This document shows, piece by piece, positions 1-8,516 of a stretch of DNA of 64,000 nt (within the stretch, counting starts at the first letter, position 1; each line of letters begins with the position of its first letter). Below the pieces are notes generated by a model. The model saw only the letters and a program-made list of their open reading frames with translations, was not told the origin of the DNA and made no database searches. This DNA comes from an uncultured Acidobacteriia bacterium (GTDB lineage: Bacteria > Acidobacteriota > Terriglobia > Bryobacterales > Bryobacteraceae): the NCBI GenBank assembly GCA_903875575.1, contig CAIQWJ010000093.1, positions 23,056-87,055 on the forward strand. Direction: 5' to 3'. The position numbers were made by a program, and so were the translations under genes.

Positions 1-1
1 G

Positions 2-769
2 ACCTTCGGCAAGTGGTTCCGCGACTACCCGCTCACCCACATCCTGGCCCACTACCCTGAACCGTTCCCCGCCGCCGAGAACGAGTACCGGATTCCAGTG
101 GACCCGGAAATGGATAAGCGCGGTCCGGATGTCACGAAGGCCACGCTCTCACGCGCCGCCGAACTGGCCATGGTGGCGCTCGATTCCAATGCGCCGGAGA
201 CCCAGCTGCTCCAGGGCTTCCTGATGAACGACCGCTTCCTGATGCGCGGGGCGCTGGGTATTACGTATGAAATGCTGTGGGCCAACCCCTACCAGCCGGG
301 CCTGAGTTACTATCATGTGCCGCTGGTGGCGCATGACGAAGTGGGAGGCGAGTTGTACGTTCGCTCGTCATGGGAAGACGATGCCCAACTGCTCGCCTTC
401 ACCGGCGGTCAGCTCCAGTTGTTCGCCAACGGAGAAATGGTGAAGGTGGACCCCGGCGTGGAACACGTACCGATCGACGTGACGGAGGCCACCGTGTTCT
501 TTGCCCGGGGCACCACAAAGTTCCGTGTGCCCGATCGTAAGCCGGTGGAACAGCCCCGCAATCCGGCCGACGCCGATCCCGACCAGCCCCCCGACGATCT
601 GCCTCAGGATGACGTCTTCATCATCGGGCTCAACGCAAAGCGCCGCTATCACGTGGAAGTGGATGGCGAAGGCATGCTGGAAACCGCGTCCGACGTGGGC
701 GGCATCGTCTACCTGCCCGGTCTGCCCGCCGGAGCGAGCGTGAGATTCGGTCTGGCCCCGCCGGTCTAG
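2..769 (+). CDS. Hypothetical protein, 3' part of a gene cut by the window edge
   Basis: The frame is open from base 2 to a TAG at 767-769, giving at least 255 residues, so the true start lies outside the window. The first ATG-like codons inside (GTG at 98, ATG at 110) are not needed as starts because coding continues unbroken upstream. The visible part has no membrane segment or cysteine motif. It has a Pro/Asp-rich linker at about residues 175-200 (DADPDQPPDDLPQDD) followed by a short beta-rich end that reads like a small Ig-like or carbohydrate-binding domain. I do not recognise the family, and no neighbouring gene on the same strand suggests a job. Confidence 0.75.
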   Translation, partial: TFGKWFRDYPLTHILAHYPEPFPAAENEYRIPVDPEMDKRGPDVTKATLSRAAELAMVALDSNAPETQLLQGFLMNDRFLMRGALGITYEMLWANPYQPGLSYYHVPLVAHDEVGGELYVRSSWEDDAQLLAFTGGQLQLFANGEMVKVDPGVEHVPIDVTEATVFFARGTTKFRVPDRKPVEQPRNPADADPDQPPDDLPQDDVFIIGLNAKRRYHVEVDGEGMLETASDVGGIVYLPGLPAGASVRFGLAPPV

Positions 770-784
770 ACCGACAACCCCGGG

Positions 785-909
785 GCCCAGGCCCCCCGCC
801 CAAAGCCGCTCGAGCCACCACAGGACTCCCATTGCCTCAGCCCCTGCCCAAAGCCGCGCGAGCCGCCAACGACGGCCCAAGTCCCCCGCCCAACACCCCG
901 CGAACCGCC
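785..909. repeat. Three degenerate ~35-bp GC-rich repeats
   Basis: Three diverged copies start near 785, 834 and 875. Each runs GCCCA-, then C-rich, then CCGCCCAAAGCCGCGCGA, then GCCGCC. The spacing is about 49 and 41 bp, so they are neither exact nor evenly spaced. They lie between the unknown gene and the holin-family gene and encode nothing evident. Confidence 0.45.
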
Positions 910-946
910 GCCCGCGGACAGCCCGGATTTCGGTTATGATTGGGCA

Positions 947-1285
947 ATGAGACACTGGCTCATTCATTGGCTGCTCAGCGCGGTGGCGCTGTTAATCGTC
1001 GCGAACGTCGTCCCCGGCATTCAGGTGGATGGCCTGGGCTCGGCCTTCATAGCGGCCATCGTGATCGGTCTGGTCAGTGCCACGGTCGGGCTGGTGCTGA
1101 AGATCATGCTGCTGCCGTTCATCATCGTGACGCTCGGCCTCGTGTACTTCCTGATCAACGGACTGATGCTGAAACTGGCCTCGGCCCTTGTGCCCGGCTT
1201 CCGAGTGAACGGGATTATGGCGGCGACCATCGGTGCGATCCTGCTGACCATAGTGGATTACTTTTTGAACCAGCTGGTCCTGTAG
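947..1285 (+). CDS. Phage holin family membrane protein (PF04020-like)
   Basis: A 112-residue protein of four hydrophobic segments (about residues 5-22, 30-50, 55-78 and 87-108) joined by short loops. The pattern and the LPFIIVTLGLVYFLINGL core match the small four-helix family annotated as mycobacterial phage holin superfamily IV. These are chromosomal inner-membrane proteins of unknown function in most bacteria, so a lytic role is not implied. The ATG at 947 is preceded by TATGAT at 935-940, only 6 bases away, and there is no Shine-Dalgarno sequence. This suggests a leaderless transcript. No phage genes are nearby. Confidence 0.8.
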   Translation: MRHWLIHWLLSAVALLIVANVVPGIQVDGLGSAFIAAIVIGLVSATVGLVLKIMLLPFIIVTLGLVYFLINGLMLKLASALVPGFRVNGIMAATIGAILLTIVDYFLNQLVL

Positions 1286-1289
1286 AGTC

Positions 1290-2303
1290 TCACCGCCAGG
1301 TCCGGTCGATCTCCCGGCCGAACCACCACACTGAGCCCGCCCACGCCGCGACGCAGAGCAACAACACCAGAGGACTGCTGTAGACCACGGCGGCTCCAGC
1401 CATGGTCATTGGCAGAATCTGCGCGATCGCGTCGCCAAACGACGGACCTGCCCGGAACCGCCACCGGTTCTGAAACCGCAGCGTATGGATGCTGGTCTTG
1501 TGACCGACGGCGAGCGCCACCAGCGCCGCTCCCATGGCACCCGGCAGCGATAGCGGCGCGGCCACCAGCAGCGCCATCGTCAGATAGGCAACGTCCTTCG
1601 CCAACAGCAGCTTCCAGCCGGCCATAGGCATCAGCCGATACCGCGTGATCCCCGCCGCGCCCTCCAGCCCGAACAGAGTCAGCGCACACGTCGAGATGGA
1701 CAGCATCGCGACCATGGTGAGCGGGTAGAAGGCTGCGGGCGGCAGCAGACCCGCAAGTCGCCAACCGAGACTCGCCAACGCGATCAGCGCGCCGCAGCAA
1801 AAATCAAGCGACGCCAGCATCTCCCGCAGATTCTTCCGGATCAACTGCCCGAGCGGTCCGGGGAACCGTGGCAACGGCAGCCTGGCTAAACCACTGCCTC
1901 GGGCAGCACGCCCTGACGTGAGAAACCCGGTGGCCACCACTCCGGCGGCCAACAACACGAGTCCATGGGAAGCCCGCTTCCACAACGCCAGCGCCACCAC
2001 AAGCCAGGTGATGGGATTCAGCCACGGACTCACAATCCGAAGAATGCGCCGCTCGATGTCCTCAAGCGGCCAGAGCCGCAACCGCACCGGGGGAATGGCA
2101 CGAAGCGGGTCGGAACTCATGGGCAGCAGGACGATCACTCCCATGATCAGGAGGAGGACGCCAGCGGCAGGCGCGTCCAACATGAACAACAGCGCCACCG
2201 CCGTGTAGTTGAGGTTATTGCCGGAGAACCGGAACGAGTGCCGGTTCCGTTCCGCCGCGCGCGCCAGCCATTTCAGAATGACCCGCGGCCGCGCGAGGTT
2301 CAT
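1290..2303 (-). CDS. ABC transporter permease-like membrane protein
   Basis: A 337-residue hydrophobic protein with about eight membrane segments in an otherwise Arg-rich sequence. It is the likely membrane partner of the ATPase encoded just upstream. The start is placed at the ATG at 2303 because it overlaps the ATPase stop as ATGA, the usual sign of translational coupling. A longer in-frame start at 2324 would add seven residues inside the ATPase gene. No substrate can be read from the sequence. ATPase-permease pairs of this ABC-2-like kind export lipids, peptides or drugs in other bacteria. Confidence 0.7.
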   Translation of the reverse strand: MNLARPRVILKWLARAAERNRHSFRFSGNNLNYTAVALLFMLDAPAAGVLLLIMGVIVLLPMSSDPLRAIPPVRLRLWPLEDIERRILRIVSPWLNPITWLVVALALWKRASHGLVLLAAGVVATGFLTSGRAARGSGLARLPLPRFPGPLGQLIRKNLREMLASLDFCCGALIALASLGWRLAGLLPPAAFYPLTMVAMLSISTCALTLFGLEGAAGITRYRLMPMAGWKLLLAKDVAYLTMALLVAAPLSLPGAMGAALVALAVGHKTSIHTLRFQNRWRFRAGPSFGDAIAQILPMTMAGAAVVYSSPLVLLLCVAAWAGSVWWFGREIDRTWR

Positions 2304-3043
2304 CGTTTTCCGTGGCCCAGCCACGAAAGGTCTTCCGTCACCGGCGCTTCAGCAACTTCGAAATAGATCTCTTCGAGAGGACGAGTCAATGCGGCGGCGG
2401 TTGAGTTCCAGACGATCTTACCGCCGCGAATGATCACGAACTGGTCGGCAAGCCTGCTCGCCATGGGAAGGATGTGCGAGGTGAGGAAGACGGTGATGCC
2501 GCGCGAAGCTGCGGCACGCAGCAAGCCGGCCATGGCGCTCGAAGTGACGGGATCCACCGCCTCAAACGGCTCATCGAGAAACAGCGCTTCGGGATTCGGC
2601 AGCAGCGCCATAGCGAAGGCAGTCTTCTTCCGCATGCCGTGGGAACAACTGCGCGCAGAGGTGCGCCTGCCTGCGGTCAGGCCGAGCACCGCCAGAAGAC
2701 TTTCCGTTCGCTCTCTCGCCGTGTCTTTGTTCAGGCCATAGATATCGCCGGTGAACTGGAGGTGCTCGTCAATCGTCAGATCGTCGAACAGCCCCAGGTT
2801 CTCCGGCAGGACGCCGATCTTACTCTTCGCGGCCACGGGGTCCGCCGCCACATTGACGCCGCAAACAATGGCCTCACCGGACGTGGGAGCCAGCAGTCCG
2901 GTCAGCATGCCGACCGTGGTGGACTTCCCCGCCCCGTTCGGGCCAAGCACGGCACAGATAGAGCCTGAAGCGACTTCGAGCGAAATGGAATCGACTGCGG
3001 TGAATGTTCCGAAGCGCCGGGTCAGCTGGCGGCAGGAGATCAT
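2300..3043 (-). CDS. ABC transporter ATP-binding protein
   Basis: A 247-residue nucleotide-binding subunit. Walker A is GPNGAGKSTTVG near residue 35, and Walker B with the switch region is ALFLDEPFEAVDP near residue 155. The signature loop reads CSHGMRKK instead of LSGGQ, a variant common in ABC-2 type exporters. An H-loop follows (LTSHI). It overlaps the permease gene downstream and the exporter gene upstream by ATGA junctions, so the three genes form one operon reading leftward from about 5325. Substrate unknown. Confidence 0.88.
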   Translation of the reverse strand: MISCRQLTRRFGTFTAVDSISLEVASGSICAVLGPNGAGKSTTVGMLTGLLAPTSGEAIVCGVNVAADPVAAKSKIGVLPENLGLFDDLTIDEHLQFTGDIYGLNKDTARERTESLLAVLGLTAGRRTSARSCSHGMRKKTAFAMALLPNPEALFLDEPFEAVDPVTSSAMAGLLRAAASRGITVFLTSHILPMASRLADQFVIIRGGKIVWNSTAAALTRPLEEIYFEVAEAPVTEDLSWLGHGKR

Positions 3044-5325
3044 ACAGTCGCCTGCCTCGCGCCCGCTGCGAGCTTACTCGAATCCCGCAGGCGCTGTACG
3101 GCGATTTCCGACAGTTCGCGTTTCAGATCCGGGAAGCGGTCAATGAGCTTCGTGAACTGTCCGCGTCCGAGCGAGATACAGGTGGTTACTGCAATGGTGC
3201 GGATGGTGGCAGTTCTGGGGAAGCCTGTGATGAGCGTGATCTCGCCGAAGAAGTCGCCATCGGTCAGAACGTTGACGCAGAGAGTGCGGCCGGAGTGTTC
3301 CTCCGTCCGCCAGACTTCCACTTCGCCGCGGGCGATGATGTAGAACTTATCGCCCGGGTCGTTCTGGCAAACGATGTCGCGGCCGGCCTCAAAAGTCTCC
3401 GTGGCAAAGAACGGTGCCAGTTCCGCCAGAATTGGCTCATCCAGTTTTTCCAGAATCGGCATGGAACGAAGGCGCTGCGCATCCACATCCACATGGCGGC
3501 CGTCAGGCGAGAAGCGAAACCCAGCCTGTTTGCGCCAGAGATTCGCATAGGTCCCGTCCATAGCCATCAGTTCGAAGTGACTCCCCTGCTCCACGATCCT
3601 TCCCTGATCGAAGACAATGATTCGGTTCGCGTGGGCGGTGGTGGCCAGGCGGTGAGTCACGGATATCAGCGTGGTGGTCTGAGCCAGTTGCTTCAGGGTC
3701 TCATTGATGGCAATCTCCTCGGCCGGATCGAGCGCCGAAGAGATCTCATCCAGCAACAGTATGGCTGGCTGCCGCAAAATGGCGCGGGCGAGAGCCATTC
3801 GCTGCGTCATCTCGCCGGACAGCGCAAGGCCGTTGGCACCGACGTGAGTATCGAAGCCCGCGGGCTGTGCATGAACAAAGTCGAGAAGGCCTGCTGCGCG
3901 GGCGGCCTCCGTGATCGCTTCCTCAGTGGAGGACGGCAGGCCCATGCGGATATTCTCGCGGATGGACGAATTGAAGACGAAACCGTCCTGAAGGACCACG
4001 CCCATTTGCGCCCGCAACGAGGCCTGAGTGACCTGACGAAGGTCATGGCCATCGATGGTCACGCGCCCGCTGGAAGGGTCGTGAAAACGCATGAGCAGAT
4101 TCAGCATCGCGCTCTTGCCCGCGCCACTGGGACCGACCAGAGCCGTATAACTGCCTCCTGGAATCCGCAAACTGATGTTGCTGAGACTGCTGTGCGCATA
4201 GTGCCGTTCGCCATCCGCCTGCGACTCGGTCTCCACCTCTCCCTTCGCCTGACTGAAGCAGACGTCGGAGAAGACGATTTCAGAGCGGAAAGCCGGCAGT
4301 ACCCGGGCATCCGGAGCATCCACCACCGCCGCTGGTTCCCGCAGACTCTCCTGAATCGCGCCATAGGCGTTCTGGGCGATCAACAGGACGGGAAGGTATT
4401 CCACCAGGTAAAGGAGCGACGTACCCAGCACTGCGGCCAGCATCTGCAGACTGACCATGTTGCCGATGGACATCTGGCGGGCGAACACGAGCCACAGACT
4501 GAGGGCAAGAACGAAGACCTGCTCAAGGAGGATTCCTGCACCTGTGAAGCGTTCCATGAATGCGCTCCACAGGCCTGCCGTCATCGTGCTACGGGCCAAA
4601 GCGTCATTGCGGGAGCGGAAGGCGGCTGCGCCAAGGTGTTCAATCGCAAAGGCGCGGATTACCGCCTGAGCGGCCAGGCTTTCCTGCACGACGCTCAACA
4701 CGTGCGTTTCCCGTTCCCGGGATTCGTGATCGGCGTTCGATGTCTTCGGCGTCATGACGCGCGGGGCAAGCAGAGCCCAGGGCCAGAGCACCACCCCGAT
4801 CATCCCGACATGCCACTCCAGACGGAGCATGGCCACCGTGGCAAGCAAGCCTGCGGTCAACGGCAGGACGCCCCATGAGATGGCCAGGGAAAAAGCATTC
4901 TCCACGGCTGACAGATCGCTGGAGAAGCTTTCCAGCATACTGCGCCTGTCTAACTCGGAATGGAACTGCGTCGAAAGGCTTTGCAGCCTGCGGAACATGC
5001 CCTGACGCAACCCGGCCAGCGAACGACTGCGCAGGCGGGCGAATGTAAAATCGCGAAAGAAACCGGCACCAAGCGACGCGGCGAGAGCACAGCCGACGAC
5101 GAGAAAAAATGCTTCCAGGGCAGCGCGGTTCCGGCTCTTCGCCACGGTTTCAATGAAATAGCCGACGCTCAACGGAAGAAAGCAACTGAAGCCGGCCTCG
5201 ATAGCCACCAGCAGCCAGACGATCGCTACCAGGAATCGGGTACGCCCCGGCAACAGGCGGACACTCGCCGGATCGCCCGATCGTTGCGCAGACGTCGTCG
5301 CCCCCGGGCGCGTGCTTGCTGCCAT
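3040..5325 (-). CDS. ABC exporter (TMD-NBD) with C-terminal cyclic-nucleotide-binding domain
   Basis: A 761-residue fusion. Residues about 20-320 form a six-helix exporter domain. Residues about 350-590 are the nucleotide-binding domain, with Walker A GPSGAGKSAML, signature LSGEMTQRMALARA, Walker B ILLLDEISSALDP and H-loop VTHR. Residues about 625-745 form a CRP-like cyclic-nucleotide-binding fold with the phosphate-binding cassette DFFGEITLITGFPRTATI. It is first gene of the leftward operon with the ATPase and permease. Start: ATG at 5325 is preferred over an upstream GTG at 5343; neither has a clear ribosome site. The cNMP domain suggests ligand-gated transport, but this is inference. Substrate unknown. 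Confidence 0.88.
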   Translation of the reverse strand: MAASTRPGATTSAQRSGDPASVRLLPGRTRFLVAIVWLLVAIEAGFSCFLPLSVGYFIETVAKSRNRAALEAFFLVVGCALAASLGAGFFRDFTFARLRSRSLAGLRQGMFRRLQSLSTQFHSELDRRSMLESFSSDLSAVENAFSLAISWGVLPLTAGLLATVAMLRLEWHVGMIGVVLWPWALLAPRVMTPKTSNADHESRERETHVLSVVQESLAAQAVIRAFAIEHLGAAAFRSRNDALARSTMTAGLWSAFMERFTGAGILLEQVFVLALSLWLVFARQMSIGNMVSLQMLAAVLGTSLLYLVEYLPVLLIAQNAYGAIQESLREPAAVVDAPDARVLPAFRSEIVFSDVCFSQAKGEVETESQADGERHYAHSSLSNISLRIPGGSYTALVGPSGAGKSAMLNLLMRFHDPSSGRVTIDGHDLRQVTQASLRAQMGVVLQDGFVFNSSIRENIRMGLPSSTEEAITEAARAAGLLDFVHAQPAGFDTHVGANGLALSGEMTQRMALARAILRQPAILLLDEISSALDPAEEIAINETLKQLAQTTTLISVTHRLATTAHANRIIVFDQGRIVEQGSHFELMAMDGTYANLWRKQAGFRFSPDGRHVDVDAQRLRSMPILEKLDEPILAELAPFFATETFEAGRDIVCQNDPGDKFYIIARGEVEVWRTEEHSGRTLCVNVLTDGDFFGEITLITGFPRTATIRTIAVTTCISLGRGQFTKLIDRFPDLKRELSEIAVQRLRDSSKLAAGARQATV

Positions 5326-5410
5326 AGGCAAACAGTATCTCACGGTTTGGGGCGACGACTTTCAGGCTGACCGCACGGTCAGGTTGTCGAAGCGCCGAAA
5401 GGCTGGTGTT

Positions 5411-7051
5411 ATGATTCCGTTCACGCTTATGTGGCAACATCAGTACACCCCGGCCGGGGGAAGCCTGGCCCTCTCAGCGCTGGCGGCGGCACTCCCGGTA
5501 GCAGCGCTCCTCATCGTCCTTGCCGGTTTTCGTAAGGCCTCCTGGATTGCCTCGCTGGCAGGTCTCGCGACGGCGGCGGTGGTCGCGGTCGCGATCTACG
5601 GCATGCCGGTGTCGCTGGCCGCCAGCGCCGTGACGTATGGAGCCGCGCAGGGCCTGTTTCCAATCGGCTGGGTGGTATTCGCGGCAATCCTGCTCTACAA
5701 CATCACGGTCGCAACGGGTAAATTCGAGGTCGTACGAAACTCCGTTGCCAATCTGACGTCAGACCGGCGCCTGCAGGCGCTGCTGATCGCGTTTGCCTTC
5801 GGAGCCTTTATTGAAGGCGCCGCCGGCTTCGGAACGCCGGTCGCGGTAGCCGCAGCCATGCTGACTGGACTTGGTTTCCGGCCGTTTCGTGCCGCCACAA
5901 TCTGCCTGCTGGCGAATACAGCTCCGGTGGCTTTCGGGTCGATCGGTACGCCGCTGATCATGCTTGCCACGGTTACCGGCTTGCCGCTTCTGCAACTGAG
6001 CGCGGGCGTAGGAAGAATCTGCGCGCCTGTCTCGCTGTTCATTCCCGCGTACCTGATTCTGGTGATGGGCGGGTGGAGAGCGCTGCGGGGAGTCCTGCCG
6101 GCCGCACTGCTTTGCGGTCTTTCGTTTGGCGGCGTGCAGTTTCTGGTTTCGAACTACATCGGGGCGGAATTGACCGATATCCTGGCGTCGCTCAGCGCCG
6201 TGGGCTCGCTGGTGATTCTGCTGCGTTTCTGGAAGCCGGGGGACGATTTCCGACTGGAAGACGATGGGCCAGTACCGGCCCGGGTCGAGATCCCGACAGG
6301 CAGCATGATATCGGCCTGGACGCCCTTCGCGTTGCTGGTGGCCTGCGTCCTGATCTGGGGTTATAAACCCGTACAAACAGAACTGGGTCACCTGGCAATC
6401 AAGTTCCCGTGGCCCGGTCTGCACCGCCTGATCACGCGAATGCCTCCGGTGGCAGTGAAGGCGACACCCTACGACGCCATTTACACCTTCAACTGGCTTT
6501 CCGCATCCGGCACGGCCTGTCTGGTGGCTGCTCTGCTCTCGGCGCTGGTGGCTCGCATGAAACCGGCGGCGTTTTTCAGTGTTCTGGGCCGCACGATCCG
6601 GCAACTGGTGATTGCGGAAACGACGATCGCTACGGTCCTGGGTCTGGCATTTCTGATGAACTACTCCGGGGCGACCGGAACGCTTGGCCTGACGTTTGCA
6701 ACCACGGGAAAGCTATTCCCGTTTTTTGGTGCGCTGCTGGGCTGGATGGGAGTTTTCCTGACGGGCAGCGATACGTCCGCCAACGCTTTATTCGGAAGTC
6801 TCCAGGTGGTGACGGCACAGAAGCTTCACATGAGCCCTGTATTGATGGCCGCCGCCAACTCCAGCGGCGGTGTGATGGGTAAGATGATCAGTCTGCAGAA
6901 CATCGCCGTGGCAGCGGTAGCTACCTCTCTCGCAACCGAGGACGAGAGCAGGCTGTTCCGGTTCACACTGCGCCATAGCGTGTTTCTTGCCTGTGTGATT
7001 GGCGCCATCGCAATGGTGTATGCGTATGCAACGCCAGGCTTCACGCAATAG
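5411..7051 (+). CDS. lldP: L-lactate permease (LldP/LctP family)
   Basis: A 546-residue polytopic protein with about 13-14 membrane segments. It takes up L-lactate, and probably related 2-hydroxy acids, with protons across the inner membrane. Family landmarks are the N-terminal WQHQYTPAGG, the FGAFIEGAAGFGTPVAVAAA motif and the C-terminal FLTGSDTSANALFG and GVMGKMISLQNIAVA blocks. The start may be the ATG at 5411 or the ATG at 5429 (MWQHQYTP), which aligns better with family N-termini. A TATGAT at 5410-5415 would be a -10 element favouring 5429. It is transcribed alone, divergently from the ABC operon. No lactate dehydrogenase gene lies beside it. Confidence 0.92.
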   Translation: MIPFTLMWQHQYTPAGGSLALSALAAALPVAALLIVLAGFRKASWIASLAGLATAAVVAVAIYGMPVSLAASAVTYGAAQGLFPIGWVVFAAILLYNITVATGKFEVVRNSVANLTSDRRLQALLIAFAFGAFIEGAAGFGTPVAVAAAMLTGLGFRPFRAATICLLANTAPVAFGSIGTPLIMLATVTGLPLLQLSAGVGRICAPVSLFIPAYLILVMGGWRALRGVLPAALLCGLSFGGVQFLVSNYIGAELTDILASLSAVGSLVILLRFWKPGDDFRLEDDGPVPARVEIPTGSMISAWTPFALLVACVLIWGYKPVQTELGHLAIKFPWPGLHRLITRMPPVAVKATPYDAIYTFNWLSASGTACLVAALLSALVARMKPAAFFSVLGRTIRQLVIAETTIATVLGLAFLMNYSGATGTLGLTFATTGKLFPFFGALLGWMGVFLTGSDTSANALFGSLQVVTAQKLHMSPVLMAAANSSGGVMGKMISLQNIAVAAVATSLATEDESRLFRFTLRHSVFLACVIGAIAMVYAYATPGFTQ

Positions 7052-7059
7052 GTGCGCGG

Positions 7060-7584
7060 TCAGGAAATCCGGTACTCAAGTCTGCGGCGGGATTTTTCGC
7101 GGGCACGCTCGGTCAGCTCTTTCACGCTTTCCAGCATAGGCCGGAGATTCACGGCGCAGGGCGCAACCTCATTCAGCAGCAGACGCAGTTCGATGCTCCA
7201 CATGGCGAAGATAAATTCCAGCTTCTCTTCCACCAGCGCCAGCGACGAGCTTTCCGGGTCGGTTCGCGCCCGCAGCGCGCTCTCCGTCGCCAGGCGATGA
7301 AGCCGGTGGAAATCGCGTGAAAGAACCCTCAGATACTCCCGAAGAATCTGGCGTTGCAGCTTCTTGTAACGGGTGGCCTCTTCGGGCCCCCGATGCTGTG
7401 TGAGAAAGCCGACGTCGAGCCGTTCGGCAAGTCTCAGCATCGGCGTGTAAGATTCCGGAGAGAATGTTTCGAGCCAGGCCTCCACCGCGGCGAGGTTCTC
7501 CTCCTGCCGCCGCCAGGGCTTCCGCCACAACACAATCGCCCCGAGGGCCGCCACGAACAGGGCGGCCAGAATTTCTCCGATCAT
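7060..7584 (-). CDS. Hypothetical protein with N-terminal membrane anchor
   Basis: A 174-residue protein. Residues 4-20 form one hydrophobic segment (LAALFVAALGAIVLW) followed by positive charge (RKPWRR), so the remainder is probably cytoplasmic. The rest is Glu/Arg/Leu-rich and predicted helical, possibly coiled coil. No family recognised. It converges on the lactate permease gene with an 8-base gap. The ATG at 7584 has TATAAA just upstream on the minus strand, too close for a classical leader. Confidence 0.65.
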   Translation of the reverse strand: MIGEILAALFVAALGAIVLWRKPWRRQEENLAAVEAWLETFSPESYTPMLRLAERLDVGFLTQHRGPEEATRYKKLQRQILREYLRVLSRDFHRLHRLATESALRARTDPESSSLALVEEKLEFIFAMWSIELRLLLNEVAPCAVNLRPMLESVKELTERAREKSRRRLEYRIS

Positions 7585-7711
7585 TCGTTTATACTTTGCT
7601 TCCGTTGGTCAGGAGCCGAAACCGGTCCGACCGGATATTGATTCATGATAGTTCATTCCCGCGGACATCGCATGGACCAATTTGGCAGCATTTGTAAATT
7701 AATACCAATTA

Positions 7712-8467
7712 TTACTTCTTTACCCTTCCGCCGACATCGACCAGTAATGAATTCATTTCCTTCAACCTTCTGTGCAGGGCCGCCCGATTGTCATTGGCGT
7801 CCGGATGAATGGACAGCGATTGGCGCTCGCCATCGGGATTCAGCATGGCAGTACCTGCGATCAGCAGCGCTGAACAGATCAGCATTTCGACGGAATTCAC
7901 GATTGCTTCATGACTTGCGCTGGACATCCGCATGGAGAGGGCATCCGAAGCGAGAGCCAGGCCCCAGCAGGCCGAATACCCAACGCAGTAGAGCCTCCGG
8001 TTGCGCGGGAGTTCCAGACGGAAACGATAGACGAAGAACAAGATTGCAAACAGAAAGGCCAGCACGCCTACTCTGACGGACAGATGCACGATGGCGAACG
8101 ACCGAAGGAAGGGGAATCTGCCCACATTCGTCAGGAAACCGTACAGCGCGAATCCAGCAGCCACCGCCATGGCGGCAACCGTGCTGCAGTTGATGATTCG
8201 CCGCCCGGCCGCCGCAATTCCGGGATAGTCTTCCAGAATCAGCCAGCACAACTCCAGCACCACCAGATAACTGAGCACCCAGAGAGTCGGCGTAATACAA
8301 AAATACGCGAGAGCATAATTCCGGGTAGTGAAGGGAATCCATGACAGGCCCGCTGTGCCCAGGATCTGCAGAACCAGGTAGCTACACAGAAATCTGTAGC
8401 GGCCCGCCAACCCGATGAGGACCAGCCGCAGCAGCAGCGCCAGGTAACAGGCCGCCTGAAAGGTCAT
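7712..8467 (-). CDS. Hypothetical multi-pass membrane protein (~7 TM)
   Basis: A 251-residue protein with about seven hydrophobic segments and a soluble C-terminal tail of about 45 residues (SLSIHPDANDNRAALHRRL). The frame is open further upstream to 8569, inside galT, but the ATG at 8467 (MTFQAACYLALLL) starts right at the first membrane segment and leaves a 49-base gap to galT, so it is preferred. The layout of seven helices with a short cytoplasmic tail resembles unnamed acidobacterial membrane proteins. No function can be assigned. It may be the last gene of the operon that begins at 13621. Confidence 0.65.
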   Translation of the reverse strand: MTFQAACYLALLLRLVLIGLAGRYRFLCSYLVLQILGTAGLSWIPFTTRNYALAYFCITPTLWVLSYLVVLELCWLILEDYPGIAAAGRRIINCSTVAAMAVAAGFALYGFLTNVGRFPFLRSFAIVHLSVRVGVLAFLFAILFFVYRFRLELPRNRRLYCVGYSACWGLALASDALSMRMSSASHEAIVNSVEMLICSALLIAGTAMLNPDGERQSLSIHPDANDNRAALHRRLKEMNSLLVDVGGRVKK

Positions 8468-8516
8468 GATGTAGTGCAGTGTCAGCAAACCCTCTTCATC
8501 AGCCTTTCCTGGGGAA

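Noticed and set aside
785..909. Three GC-rich repeats as a short CRISPR array
   Set aside because: Copies are degenerate, spacing is uneven (49 and 41 bp), and the intervals are too short to be spacers.
947..1285. Prophage remnant suggested by the holin-family gene
   Set aside because: The family is mostly chromosomal and no capsid, integrase, lysin or attachment repeat is nearby.
3004..4878. A 624-codon open frame antisense to the ABC exporter gene
   Set aside because: It lies wholly against a gene with clear ABC and cNMP motifs; long antisense frames are expected at this GC content, and its product shows no family pattern.
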